A stretch of DNA of 64,000 nucleotides from Cryptomeria japonica (GCF_030272615.1 NC_081414.1:526609137-526673136); one strand, 5' to 3'. Shown: positions 44,663 to 57,914, counted from the first letter of the stretch. A program made the numbers and translations. Notes: generated by a model not told the origin, from the sequence alone.

Positions 44663-47600
44663 CATATAAAGTGTCTAGCATCATCAATATCATCTGAATA
44701 GAAATAGAATCATAAGTAATCATCAAAACATCAACTATAAGTCTAAATAGGTCTATCGATGAATAAATATTAATGTGAGTCTAGAAGGGAAACTACATCC
44801 TCCCCCCCTTTGCCTAGGCTTACTATTGGAATCCTAAGAACAAATAGGGGTGAATCTCTCTCATCTGCACATCATCCTCCCATGTCACTGAACAATCATC
44901 ACTTGGCTCCCATTGGACCCTTACTTGGTCTATGTCTTGACCCCTGAGCGTCAGCCCTCAATGTTGAAGAATGCGCACAGGCTCCAAAGAAAGTTTCTCA
45001 TCCTCGACCTACAATGAATGCCAATCCAAAACATGTGATATATCAGGATGATAAGGCCTCAATACAGACACATGAAACACATCATAGATATGGGACAAGC
45101 TGGGTGGCAAGGCAATGTGATACTCTATAGGACCAATCCTCTCCAAAATCTCAAATGGACCAAGAAATTGAGGCGCCAACTTAGAACCTTTTCCATAATG
45201 GATATTACTCTTTCACGAATGCACTCTCAAAAACACCTTATCCCTAACCGCAAACTACCTCTCCACACAATGAGGATCTACATATTTCTTCTATCTATCC
45301 TACACTACTATCAAATTCTCTCAATATGCCTCTTGTTGTTCCATATCCTTCAACATCTCTGAACCAAGCACTTTGTCCTCCAATCTGTCCCAACTCAAGG
45401 GTGTACGAAACGGGCAACCATATAATGCCTAGAAAGAAGACATGCCAATCAAACCATGATAACCATTATTATAGGAAAACTCCAACAAATAGATATAATC
45501 CTCCCATCTACATTGTTGATCCATGACATACATCGGCAAGATATCCTCCAACACTTGATTAACCATCTCTGTCTGATTATTCGTCTTAGGGTGATATGAT
45601 GAACTAAAGTTCAGCTATGCTCCTAAATCATGTTGAAGGCTAGTCCATAATGCTAAAGTGAATATTGGATCATGATCTGATATAGTTTGTCGAGGAATAC
45701 CATGCAACCTTACTATTTGTTCCAAGAAAATATGAGCTACTGTCATTGTTGTGTACGAAGATCTTATAGGAGAGAAGTGTGCCACCTTGGTCAACCTATC
45801 AATGGTGACCATGATAGAATCATGATGACATGAAGACATAGGTAAACCAACAATAAAATCCATAGATATAATGTCCCATTTCCACTTCGGAACTAGGTTT
45901 GACTAAAACAAGCCTGCTGGATGTCGGTGTCTTGCCTTCACACACTGACACTCTAAGCAACATGATGCATAATCTGCTATATCTCTCCCCATGCCTACCC
46001 AATGATATAATTGTCACAAATATGCGCACATCTTCTTGACACCTGAATATGTCGAGTAAGGTGCATGATGGGCCTCTGATAATATCAATCCTCACAAACC
46101 ATCTGAAGGTGGAACACATATGCGTCCAAAATGTCTAAGAAGATCATCAAACTCCAAAGAGTAACCTACATATCTTCCATCCAAAGCTCTCCTTGATTTA
46201 ATCTCTGCATTGACCTCCTATAACCAACTGTCTGAAGGAAGGGCACTAAGAATCCTGCTCCTCAAATCTATACTCAGAGACATCACTGAAGCCCCATGCC
46301 TTTTGCGACTCAAGGCATCTACTACCACATTCTCCTTGACTTGAATGCATCTCACCTCAAAATCATACTTGCACAAGAACTCCATCCAACACTGCTACCT
46401 AGCATTAAAGTTCGGTTGTGTGAAGATGTACTGCAAACTATGGTGATCAGTGCATAGCTCGAATTGATACCCAAGAAGAAAATGTCTCCAACAAACCAAA
46501 GCATGAACCACTGCCACTAGCTCTAAATTGTGAATAAGATAATTCAACTAATGATCTTTGAGCTTATGCAACTCATATGCTATCACTCTACCATCTTGCA
46601 TCAAAAGTTCTCTAAGACACTCCAAAAATGCATCCGTGAACACCACAATCTCACAAAGGATTTGGCACTGCTAGAATAGGTACATTAGTCATACGCTCCT
46701 TAAGGATCCAAAAAGTTACCTCACACTGTTATGACCACATGAACTTCTTCCCTTTCCTCTGAAGAGAAGTGATAGGGTGAGCAATCCTCAAAAAATCCTG
46801 AACAAATCTACATTGATAACCTGCAAGACCCATGAAGATATGAATCTTTCCCACATTAGTGGGTGTTGGCCAATCCACTATAGCCTGAATCTTAGGGGGA
46901 TCTACTACAATGCCCTCTCCTGATATAATGTGGCCAAGATATCTCACCTCCGTCTGGAAGAACTCACACTTCACCATATTGGCATATAATTGATTCTGTC
47001 GAAGACACTGCAAAACCTGCTTCATGTGCTCCTCCATTGACCTCAAGAAAACCAGTATATCATCCAAAAAAAAAAAGCACAAATCTGTCAAGATATGTCC
47101 TGAAAACTCCATTCACCAATCTCATAAAAATTGATGGAGCATTAGTGAGACCAAAAGGTACCACAATGAACTCATAGTGTCCATATCTAGTGCAGAATGT
47201 GGTACGATGAATATCTGCATCATGAATCTGTAACTAGTGATACCCCGACTTAAGGTCTATCTTGGAGAAGACCTTCACATCCTTAATATAATCAAACAAG
47301 TCATCAATCCTCAACAAAGGATATCGGTTCTTCATTGTTACCTTATCGAGCTATTTGTAATCAATGCACAACCTAAGAGATCCATTCTTCTTCTTCACAA
47401 ACAATACCAACGCACCCCATGGAGAGACACTAGGGCAAATGAATCCCTTAGCCAATAACTCCTCCAATTGCAATCTCAACTTACTCAAATCCTAAGTAGT
47501 CAAATGATAAGGAGCCTTAGAGATAGGCTTTGCACTTGGAACCAACTCTATCCAAAAATCAATGTTGCGCTTCGGTGGCATACCCAGAATCTCACTAGGG

Positions 47601-48006
47601 AAAACATCTGAAAACTCTTGAAGAATGGGACGATGATGAAAGACATCATCACGATTCCCTTCTTCATCCAAATCATCCACTCTCACTATAAACAATTGAT
47701 AACCCTATCATGTACACTGCTTTAGTTGCATAGTGAAGATCATGTGAGGAGAAATAGGTCTCTGAACACCCACTATCTCCACACTCTTTCCAATATCATC
47801 TAAGCACTGCACTTTCTTGTCATGATAGTCAATACTAGCGCAATGAGACTCAAGCCAATCTATGCATAACACAACACCATATGAACCCAAGGAAAGAACA
47901 CAAAGATCCACTAAGGTGGTACAAACTCCCAAATATAACTCACAACCATGCACCATGGAATCAATTGCCACCTTGGACCCCATAGCCAACTCAACCTGCC
48001 ACCTAT
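44663..48006 (-). mobile_element. E5: truncated chromovirus-like Ty3/gypsy element
   Basis: Minus-strand fragment. Its 3' LTR starts TGTAGTTTCCC at 44797 and only 135 bp remain before E3 cuts it. PPT AAAGGGGGGGGAGGA lies just upstream (44798-44812). The coding part runs from the protease to a chromodomain-like end, and its 5' side is cut by E6 at 48006. It is the host sequence for both E3 and E6, so it is the oldest layer of this part of the window. Confidence 0.85.
44823..48006 (-). pseudogene. E5 gypsy pol fragment (PR to chromodomain-like end), broken
   Basis: Minus strand. Protease C-terminus (LGSYGVVLCIDWLESH), linker ending HRPILQEFSDVFPSEILGMPP, RT ([28 protein letters not shown] for the FLDD box), RNase H, zinc-finger remnants, integrase core (MDFIVGLPMSSCHHDSI, HGIPRQTISDHDPIF, with usual Asp positions) and a C-terminal part (GPFEILERIGPIEYHIALPP, SLSHIYDVFHVSVLR) ending in VRVQWEP...WEDDVQM, like the chromodomain of Tekay-type elements. 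Frames change at least twice (48016, 47112 and 45863 lie in three frames) and stops are frequent. The family resembles E7 but is clearly distinct in sequence. Confidence 0.85.
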
Positions 48007-49170
48007 TGTTGGACATTGTTGTTGGTAGGATATGTTGTTGTCATTGATGCCAACATATTTATGTGATTTATTTCTCCACTGGATTCAGATTGATTTATTG
48101 GGATCATGGTTCGGTGTATGGAGTATTTCTAGTATCATTATATCTTTTTGTATTCATTTTGTTGATCTGGGAAGCTTAATTGATCATATCATATGATCTC
48201 GTTTGCAGTTTGGTTTTTCTGATCAGTGATTTACAGAGTTCAATATTTCCTTCGGTATATTCTGGTGTGATTAGATCTTGAGCTGAGATTTGGAGATTGT
48301 TTTGGATGTTCATGCGTATCTTCACTTCAGATGGTTCATGATTTGGTTCTCCTCAAGTCCTCCTTCTTCGTGACAATTGTTGTGGTTTGAGTGTTCTTGA
48401 GTTGCAGATGTTGATCAATGAAGATTTGATAAGTGGTGTTGGTGTAGCTATTACAGATGATTCTAATGTTCTTGTTGGTGTTTCCTAATTGTGTCCTATT
48501 TTTTTTTATGGTCCACATTGATCGTTGTGCAAGTTTTTGGTAATTTTGTTGAACCGGTGATGTTCTTCGTGTTATTCGGTTTTCTTGCTGGTGTAGCGTG
48601 TTGCAGTTGATCGTGGTAAGATTTCCATCAGTGTTGCATGTTTGAGCATTTGATTTAGGTCCATGTTATATCATGTATATCATTATATTGGTCTCGTGGT
48701 TGATCTTTGTATCGTGTAATGTAATTTTGTAATTGGGTGTTGAGAGTTTAGCCAACCTTGTTGTTAAGGTTGATGAATTGTATAAATAGGTGATATAGTC
48801 ATACAATTTAGGTGTCGAAGTAGTGTCTGCATTATTAGAGAGTGGTATATGTGGTGCTTAAGAGAATTTATCCTTCAGTGTGGTGTATTGAGTTGAGGTG
48901 TTGCAGAGCAGACAAATGTGCTCAACCGAAACTGTCACCAGGCATAAACATATGCTATTATTGCAGTTCATTCCTTCTAGATTGTAGTCCAAATCTTGTT
49001 GTAAGTCAATGAGACTTCCCTGAGGATTGTAGCCTTCCGGGTTATTGTATCTTGAGAAGTGAGCTTTAGGCAGTGTGCCTGAATGCTGGTGCATTCCCCA
49101 TTGTAATATTTTCACATACTACTACACAGTATCATCTTATTGTGGTTTTCCTTCATTGTTGTTTTCAACA
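48007..49170 (+). repeat. E6 LTR A (1,164 bp)
   Basis: Starts TGTTGGACATTGTTG, ends TTTTCAACA. Matches LTR B (50569-51733) with many substitutions. 'ttgtataaataggtgat' near 48778-48794 supplies a TATA box (TATAAATA). Confidence 0.88.
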
Positions 49171-49171
49171 A

Positions 49172-49183
49172 TGGTATCAGAGA
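49172..49183 (+). other. PBS after E6 LTR A
   Basis: TGGTATCAGAGA, one base after the LTR end; 11 of 12 match to the initiator-Met type. Confidence 0.8.
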
Positions 49184-49195
49184 ATTGTTTACTAA

Positions 49196-50292
49196 GTGTT
49201 TGCCTGTAGATACATTTCTCTATATGCTACATATAAAGATTTCAAGGTATATCAAATGGATTTCAAGTCATCTTTTCTGAATGGTGATCTTGAAGAAGAA
49301 GTCTACATTGAGCAACCTGGTGGATTTTCATTATCAGATGATGGAGACATGGTATGCAAACTGAAGAAAGATCTTTATGGATTGAAACAAGCCCCTAGAG
49401 CCGGAAAGGTTTTCAGATGTCTATAATAGGAGAGATGAAATTTTTCTTAGGTTTGTAGCTTTCACAGACTGGAAAATGTATTTTCATATCTCAAACTAAA
49501 TATATGAAGGAATTGTTGAAGAAGTTTGGGTTAGAAGACTCTGAAACGATTGGAAAATCATATGGTGACTCGCTGCAAATTATCTAAAAATGATGAATCT
49601 TCAAAAGCTAATCAGACCTTGTATAGATCTATGGTTGGTGGACTGTTATACTTGACCTAGACTAGGCCAAATATTATGCATGTTGTGTGCATGGCTGCTA
49701 GATATCAAGTTGATCTGAAAGAGAGTCATGTCACTGTTGTAAAGAGGATTTCAGATACTTGAAAGGAACTCTGGATTATGGTTTGTGGTATCCAAGGAAT
49801 GATGATTTCATGTAATGTGCTTACATTGATGTTGATTGGGTTGGTGATGTTGATGACCAAAAGAGTACCTTTGGTGGTGCATTATTTTTGGGTAAGAAAT
49901 TGGTTTCATGGGCAAGTAAGAAACAAGATTCAATTTCCTTATCTATTTCTAAAGTTGAGTACATTGTTGCTACTAGTAACTGCACTCAAGTAGTTTGGAT
50001 GAAGCAAATGTTGAAGGATATCAAAGTTATTTATGATGAGACTACTGACATATATTGTGATAATTCTAGTGCTATTAATATGTCAAAGAACTTGGTACAA
50101 CATTCAAAAATTAAACAAGTATCAATTAAATATCATTTCTTGAGAGAAAACGTCATTGAAGAGGAAGTGAAGCTAGAGTATGTGTCGACAAAGGAACAAA
50201 TTTCTGATATTTTTACTAAGCCTTTTCTTGCAGATACATTTGTCTATTTGAGAGACAATCTAGGGGTATCCACCCCTCCTGATGGGAACTAG
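49196..50292 (+). pseudogene. E6 RT/RNase H remnant
   Basis: It starts inside the copia RT ([46 protein letters not shown]). It then jumps over the YVDD region to the part normally reading IGEMKFFLGL, then MVGGLLYLT, and the RNase H (KKLVSWASKKQDSISLS, DIYCDNSSAINMSKN, YVSTKEQISDIFTKPF), ending at TAG 50290. Two deletions, several stops and frame changes. Everything from gag to early RT is missing, because the RT remnant begins only ~25 bp after the PBS. Confidence 0.88.
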
Positions 50293-50556
50293 ATGAATTG
50301 AGTTGCATCAATCTAGTGGACTACATAATCTTATCTTTTTGTTTGGGTTGATGAGTTTATGTTGCTCCTCTGGTGGAGTAGTCTATTTATGGTTGGTTAT
50401 ATGTTTAAGGGGGAGAGAATCCTGATTTGTTTATCTAAGGGGGAGAGAAGCATGTGAAAAACTATTTTATCTGCCTAATCTTAGGGGGAGTCTATTGGAC
50501 ATGTTTTCTTTCTTTTTATTGATTGTTTTTCACATCCATATGTTGCCATCAATGCC

Positions 50557-50568
50557 AAAGGGGGAGAT
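50557..50568 (+). other. E6 polypurine tract
   Basis: AAAGGGGGAGAT directly before LTR B; the 27 bp at 50542-50568 are identical to the corresponding block of E3. Confidence 0.9.
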
Positions 50569-51733
50569 TGTTGGACATTGTTGCTACTAGGATATGTTGT
50601 TGTCATTGATGTCAACATTTTCCCGTGATTTATTGCTCTGGTGGATGCAGATTGGTTTATTGGGATCATGGTTCAGTGTATGGATTATTTATAATATCAT
50701 TATATCTTTCTCTATTGGTTTTGGTGATCCGGGAAGCTTAATTGATCATATCATATGATCTAATTTGTGGCTTGGTTTTTCTGATCAGTGCTTTACAGAG
50801 TTTAGTATTTCCTCTGATATATTCCAGTGTGATCAGATCTTGAGCTAAGATTTTGGGAGATTGTTTTGGATGTTCAGGTGGATCTTCATTCAGATGGTTC
50901 ATGATTTGGTGCTCCGCAAGTTATCCTTCTTCGTGACAATTATTGTTGTTTGAGTGTTCTTGAGTTGTAAATGTTGATCGATGAAGATTTGATAAGTGGT
51001 GTTGGTGTAGCTGTTACAAATTATTCTAATATGCTTGTTGGTGTTTCCTAATTGTGTCCTATTTGTTTTGATGTTCTGCATTGATCATTGTGCAAGTTTT
51101 TAGTAATTTTGTTGAACCAGTGATGTTCTTTATATTATGCGGTTTTCTTGGTAGTGTAGCGTGTTGCGGTTGATCATGGTGAGATTTTCGGTGGCGTTGC
51201 ATGTTTGAGCATTTGATTTAGGTCCATGTCATATCATGTATATAATTGCATTGGTCTGGTGGTCAATATTTGTATCGTGTAATGTAATTTTGTAATTATG
51301 TGTTGAGGGTTTAGCCGACCTTGCTGTCAAGGTTGATGAATTGTATAAATATGTGATATAGTCATGCAATTTAGGTGTCAAGGTAGTGTTTGCATTATCA
51401 GAGAGTTGTATATGTGGTGCTTAAGAGAATTTATCATTCAATGTGGTGTATTGATTTGAGGTGTTGTATGGAAGACAAATGTGCTCAACCGGAACTGTCA
51501 TTAGGCATAAGCAAATTCTATTATTGTAGTTCATTCCTTCCAGATTATATTTTGAATCTTGTTGTAAGTCAATGAGACTTCCCCAAGGGTTGTAGCCTTC
51601 CAATTTGTTATATCTTGAGCAATGAGATCTACGTAGTGTGCCTGAATGCTAGTGCATTCCTGAGTGCAATATTTTCACATACTACTACAAGGTATCATCT
51701 TGTTGTGGTTTTTGTTCATTGTTGTTGCCAACA
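50569..51733 (+). repeat. E6 LTR B (1,165 bp)
   Basis: Starts TGTTGGACATTGTTG, ends TTGCCAACA. It serves as 3' LTR for the left internal part and 5' LTR for the right one. Confidence 0.88.
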
Positions 51734-51735
51734 AT

Positions 51736-51748
51736 TGGTATCAAATCT
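51736..51748 (+). other. PBS after E6 LTR B
   Basis: TGGTATCAAATCT, two bases after the LTR end. It fits the initiator-Met type over TGGTATCA with two later mismatches. Confidence 0.7.
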
Positions 51749-51789
51749 AGATCCTCTGGAAGAAGCTTGACCACTTGAGGAGATTCGGG

Positions 51790-54265
51790 ATGGAAAATGG
51801 AGGTGTTATCTTTAAGAAGGAGAGTCTGAGATATGATGAAATTAACTATGTTCTATGCAAAAACCGGATGAAGGTGCACTTGAGATGTATTGGAGAGGAT
51901 TATTGGAAGATTACAAAGGATTCCTATTTTGTTCCTCAGAATAGACCGATTATTTTTACTGAGATTAAGGATGTTGAAAAATAATATTAGAGCTAAGGAA
52001 GCATTTCTTAGTGTCCTAAATAATTATGAGATGATTAATGTGATGGGATTTCATACTGCACATGAGATCTAGGAGAATCTTGAGACCTTGTATGAAGGTG
52101 ATAAACAAGTCAAAGTTGCTAATTTGTTGAGTTTGAAAGGGAAGTATGAGATGTTGAAGATGGGAGAAGATGAGAACATAAACACCTTTATGGCTAAGTT
52201 GAATGAACTTGTCTTGGGTATTAGATGTGCCTGTGGAACCCTTGAAGAAGATGAAATTTTTGCTAAGGTGTTTATATCATTGCCTCCTGCTTAAAAACAT
52301 AAGGTAGCTACTATTGATGAGATCTAGAGGGTGACAACTGTGACAAGAGATATGTTGGTTGGAAAGATTGTTGCATTTGAACTGAGCGAGTTTGGTGAAT
52401 CACATGGAAAGTCTGAGACAACATTTAGAGAATCTATATTTGGAAAGAAGAAGTATGATCTTGGTGAATGTAGAATATCTAGATATGAAAGAGAGAGAAG
52501 AGAGATGGAAGAGCAAGAAAGAGAATTGGATGAGCTTGAAGCATTGATTGCCCAGAGATTACCTAAGGGAGCTAGTAAGTATGATGGAAAAATGCCTTTG
52601 AAATGTTTCTCTTGCAATAAGATAGGACATTTTTCTTCTAGATGCCTGGAGAGAATGTCTAAATGTGATAGGCATGATAAATTTGATAAGCATGATAATT
52701 ATGATAGATATGAGAAGCACGAGAAGTATGATAAACCTTACAAGCCTAACAAGAAGTACAAGCATTAGAAGAACTATTATTGTGTTGTTGATGAAGGTGT
52801 TACAAATGAAGAATCGGAAGGAGATGAAGTTTTGTTTATTGCCTATAAAGAAGATGGACCAGTACCTACTGATTCCACAAGTTGCACTATTAAGGAGAAA
52901 GATTTAGTTGCTAAAGTTGAAGAGAAAGATGAATGGGTGATTGACAATGGTTGTTCGCATCATATGACCAGTGAAAAGAAAATTTGCGAGTATGGAGAAG
53001 TATGATGGCAGAATAGTAAGATTTGGAGATGACAAAACCTGTGTGGTCTGTGGTAAAGGTTCTATTTCCTTTTATGGTAAGATTAACATTGATGATGTCT
53101 TGTATGTTGAAGGTTTGAGGCATAATCTTGTAAGTGTTGGACAGATGGTTGACAAAGGTTATGATTTACAATTCAAGAATGCAAAATGCAAGATCCTAAA
53201 TGCCTCCGGTATAGAGATTGCATCTAAAACTAATACTGAAGGTAATATCTTTCATTTGAATGTTGGTGAGAAAAGTTGCTTGATTGCTCAGATTGGTGAA
53301 AGTTGGTTGTGGCATAGGAGAATGTGTCATGTTAATTTTGATTCAATGATTAAGATCAGTTATATACAAGTTGTTAGAGATCTACCTAAAATTGTTAAGC
53401 CTCCTAATCCGATATGTAGGGAATGTCAAATGGGTAAGAAGACAAGAATCTCTTTCAAGAATAAGCAGTATACATCCAATGGATTGATAGATCTTGTGCA
53501 TACTAACCTATGTGGACCTACAAAGAAGTGTGTAGGGTAACATATATTTCATGTTACTAATAGATGATTATTCCAGAATGATGTGGGTTGTCTTTTTGAA
53601 GAAAAAATCAGAAGCATTAGACAAATTCAAGATATTTAAAGCAAAGGCTGAGACTGAGACATGATTGAAGGTAAAATACCTAAGATCTAACAAAGGAGGA
53701 TAATTTTGTTCTGGTGAGTTTGATGCATTTTATGAGAATCATGGGATTAGAAGACAATTATCTTCTCCTAGAACCCCACAATAGAATGGAGATGTTGAAA
53801 GGAAGAAAGAGACTATCTTCGATGGTGCAAGGGCTATGTTTATTGAAGGGAATGTTTTGAAGATCTATTGGAAAGAAGTTGTTAGCATTGTTGTTTACAC
53901 ATTCAACCAAGTGCATATAAAAGGTGATACCGGTAAGACTCCTTATGAGCTATGGTTTGGTCATGTTCCTACTATGAGAGATTTCAATTTTTTTTTAAGC
54001 AAGTGTTATATCAAGAGAGATGAGGATATAGGAAAGTTTGATGCAAGAAGTGATCAAGGAATTTTCTTGGGATATTCAACAAAGAGAAAATCCTACCGGT
54101 GCTACAATAAGAGACTGAGAAAGATAAAAAGTGCAAATGTGAAAGTTGATGAGAACTATGGAAAAGAGATCAAAGCATGTAGGTATGATGATGGTTATTA
54201 TGTTGCTCTAACACTTATTCACACATAAGAATTCAAGCAGAATGATCTGATAGAGACAGCTAACC
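51790..54265 (+). pseudogene. E6 copia gag-PR-IN, broken and truncated
   Basis: Gag starts MENGGVIFKKESL with YVLCKNRMKVHLRCIGEDYWKI (UBN2-type Gag), then zinc knuckle CFSCNKIGHFSSRC (about 52606-52650). Protease WVIDNGCSHHM, where D-S-G has become D-N-G. Integrase: WHRRMCHVNFDSM, CRECQMGK, then LVHTNLCGP and LRSNKGG, so both the first and second Asp of the DDE triad are replaced; the Glu remains (GDVERKKE). Several frameshifts (51775, 52088, 52971 and 53836 frames differ) and stops. The sequence ends at the E7 LTR. Confidence 0.88.
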
Positions 54266-57179
54266 TGTGAGGCCCCACCCCGACCTAGTCTGACATTTCA
54301 GTGGGTTTTATGATGAGACTATTATGGATGCTTTATTTTTTTTTAATGCATTATGGGTTTAGAACTTATATGATTCCATGATTTGGATAACATTGCTATA
54401 TGTTGATGTTTTATTTATATGTTTTATGATATAGAACACTACATGATTTTTGAATAGGATGAATTTGCGGTGATAAATGTCATTATTGAATTTGCAGGAC
54501 TTTACTATGATAAAAGAAATATGATGTATGTTATAAGTGTGGATCAAAATTATGAGAATTAGGATGAATTGCTTATGTGAAATTGCTTGGATATAAGATG
54601 TATTAAATTGTTCAGATGTAAATTGTATGCAAGTGATGATGTGTATTATTATTCTTGTGATTTATATTATATGAAGTTATTTGAAGTTACTAATGTGTAA
54701 ATTGAGATGCGCAGGAAGTTAACCATGTGACCATGGAAATATTACGGAGAACCAAACCTAGACCTATATATGTTCGTAAAGCCAAGGTTTGTCTATTTGG
54801 AGAGACAACACCCCGTTTGTGTTGTATTTTATTTGTAACAATAAATGATGCATGTGTGTTAAGTGTTATTTAATTGATTTATGTAAAATTCACAAAAGAC
54901 ACGATTTTATGTATAAATTTGTAAAAGTATTTTCTTTGTGTCATTTGACACATGTGTGGATTTACGTTTGAATTTTTAAATTTGTCTCTTGGTGGGAATT
55001 GTTTAACTATAGCTTTTTCAATTAATGTAATGTGATGTCATAAATGCCTTGGGAAAAGAATCCTTGGGGTGGTCAACATAGGTTTGACCCGAAAATAAAC
55101 TTCAGAGGGGTTAAAAAAGGGTTAAATGGACACCTAGGGGTAGTTTAATAGGGTTTCCTAAAGCCCATAAGGTATACCTAAGGGTTAGGGGTAATTTTAG
55201 GCAAGTTTCTACTCCCATGTGACCTTTTAGACACCCTAAAAATTGACTTTTCTAAGTTGTGCGAAAATTGAAATTAGAAGACTTGAGCCTAGTTGTAAAC
55301 CTTCCTTTTCGAATGAGAGTTCCCTTTCCCATTTTACCTTACCTTCCTTTTTAGTTTTTAGAAACTTGTGAGAACTCTCACAATGGGCTTCTTAAGCAAG
55401 AATTAGAAAATTTGTGGGTAATCACCCACTCTCCATTTTTGGAGACAAAAGAATTTTGAAAAGAATAAGCTATATTGTTGAATAGAGAATTTTGCTAAGG
55501 GTAGAAAGAGAAGAACCGTGGAATTGGGCTGCTCATCCTCATCAAAACTAACCTACCTTTGGGCAGATTAAGGTTGGTTGTATTCATCTTATAATGGATT
55601 TCTTATTGCATGTGTTTGTAAGTAATGTTTGTGTAAAAGATTTGTATCCGTGCATGTTCTCTTCGAAATTTATGTGGTATTTTGTTTTTATACTTTGTAT
55701 GTGTGTTTGGGAGTAATCAAGATCTCCTACTCTTGCGAGAGAGGAGGATCTTGTGGGTGGTAGAAGTGACAGCCCTCGAGTGAGAGACTCTCGTTATGAG
55801 AGCGATCACAAGGGATTTTATGTGACCCTTGCTGCATGGCTTGTTTGTGCATTGTGGGTCATAAGGAGGGAAATAAGGCATGAATGCCTTGGGGGTTATA
55901 AGGAATAAGGGGTTGCTATACTTCATGTAATTGGTTTTCCATGAGGTGGCTACATGTTTTTCCATACTTGCAGTTCTCCTCAGGGTACTTGGTCCACTAC
56001 CACCCTTAAAAAGGTCATCACCAAGGTGTGGTGCAGTGTAGCCGGGTTGGGAGTATGTTTGAATTTGTGTGTATTCTGTCTTTTGTGTGTGCATGTTTGT
56101 TACCCGTCTAGGGCTTGGTTCTCCGAGCTAGGGGGTGGCTACCAGTTAGGCTAGGCTAGGAGGTGAGCACTCAGTGGTCATATCCTTGATCTTATTTGCA
56201 GGTTGTTCAAAGAAAGGGATTAGGACAAGTGGAAAAATTTGATGGAGTTAATTGTTGCAGAATCCATTTGGGAATATATTATTATTCTGTTTTAAAATGT
56301 ACTCATTATAAAAGTTGAATGACCTAATTGTAAAATGACTATAGTGTCTTTAAAAGTAATTCCTAGAAATGTAATAGTTATTTGTTATATTGCAAAAGAT
56401 GTAATGAATAATTTTGGAACAGTTTTCTAAAGTTTTGTTTTCTGAATTTAATTATTGTTGAGTATATTAAAAATGTGGGAAAGCAACTAAATTTATTTTA
56501 CCCCTTTATGCATGTAAAATAAATCTAGGAAATAAAGAAAGGAATTAATGGTTGTATGCATGTTGTTGTGAATAAAAATATTGCAGTTTAAATTCCAAAT
56601 TTCATGATTTAAGTTTAAGGATTCTAGATAATTATAGTTGCAGAAAATAAAATCAAATATATAATTGCAGAAATAAAACCTAAAATAGTTATAATTATTT
56701 CTATGGTTTTAATTTAATAAATTCTGGATTTATTAAGTTGCTATTAAATTTATTGATTTCTGGAATTTACTTAGTTGCAGAAATAGAAACCTAGAGTAAA
56801 TAGTTATTCGATTTAAATAAATTCATAGTGCTATAGGTGCTATTTTATGCTTAATAAATTTTGTTAATTACTTTTGTTGCAGAAAGTAGATCTAGAGTTA
56901 AATAGGCTATCTATTTTAAATAAAACAATATTTAAATAGTATGTTGTATAAATTTATTTAAATCTGTCATTATTTAATTGCAGGGAATAAACCTATGGCT
57001 ATATATCTTATCTCAGATTTTAGCAAACTCGTATTCAAACCCAAAATAATAAACATTGATCAAAATCTGAATATTTAAATTAATCTGCCTAAGGTTTTCA
57101 AAAAAAATATTTATAACTATAATATATGTTTGCAAAGTAAATTTGGTCAAAACATTATGCATTTAATATATAAAACTAT

Positions 57180-57275
57180 ATATACATATATTTATATATA
57201 TAAATATATATATATATATAAATATGTATATATATATATATATAAATATACATACATATATATATATATAATATA
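57180..57275 (+). repeat. AT-rich simple repeat
   Basis: Runs of 'atatatata' and 'aaatatatat', nearly pure A/T. Confidence 0.8.
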
Positions 57276-57309
57276 TATATTATGAATATAAATTTAAAAC
57301 AAAACAAAA

Positions 57310-57650
57310 ATTTACCTTGGGGCGGGGTTTAGAACCCTCGCGAGGCCACGACCGCGCAGGGCGCGCAGTCCCTGTGCGGTTCGTGACTCCCACAGAGGCC
57401 GCAACCTTTGTGCAGGTCGTGACCCTCACAGGTGGCGGCGACACCCTGTGCGGGCCATGCTCCATGCAGTGGGCCGCGCCACTGTGCAGGTCGCGACTCA
57501 CACAGCTGCCAAGGCGACTGTGTGGGCCGCGACCCCCACAGTGGGGCGCCCCACTGGTGGAGCTCGGCACCACCACGCCGGCATCCCCCAACTCAGTCGC
57601 CTCCACCGCCCTTTGCCATGGCCGCCGCCATTAAGCCTTCGGCCCTACAC
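57310..57650 (+). repeat. GC-rich island with degenerate repeats inside the E7 LTR
   Basis: Words such as 'gtgcaggtcg(c/t)gactc(a/c)cacag' and 'tgtg(c/t)gggccgcgacc' recur at roughly 45-50 bp. Base composition contrasts sharply with the AT-rich LTR around it, and CpG is frequent. Open frames on both strands follow from the composition and are not called as genes. Confidence 0.7.
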
Positions 57651-57795
57651 AACCAAGCAAATTAAAAAAAAAAACCCTAGCCCGATTAGGGCTAGGGTAA
57701 AACATGAATAATGATTTTTAAAATAAAATAAGGAGGCTTGTTTTTTTAGATTAAATAAGGGATTAGGGTTTGCATGGGTAAGCCCTTTAGACTTA

Positions 57796-57799
<4 letters not shown>

Positions 57800-57880
<81 letters not shown>
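57800..57880 (+). repeat. (AT)n microsatellite
   Basis: About 40 uninterrupted AT dinucleotides. Confidence 0.97.
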
Positions 57881-57883
<3 letters not shown>

Positions 57884-57914
57884 TAATATATCATTTTAAA
57901 CCTAAAAGAGGGAG

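Larger units (their letters stand above)
48007..54265 (+). mobile_element. E6: Ty1/copia element in LTR-internal-LTR-internal order
   Basis: LTR A (48007-49170) is followed by a PBS and then an RT/RNase H remnant, a PPT and LTR B (50569-51733). LTR B is itself followed by a PBS and by gag-PR-IN sequence, cut by E7 at 54266. The order suggests unequal recombination between two copies, or a tandem insertion, with internal deletions: the first internal part lacks gag-PR-IN and the RT core, and the second lacks everything after integrase. The flank left of LTR A is cctat; no partner TSD is visible. Confidence 0.85.

Noticed and set aside
57280-57711. GC-rich ORFs on both strands in the E7 LTR
   Set aside because: Overlapping open frames in every direction result from base composition; no domain.
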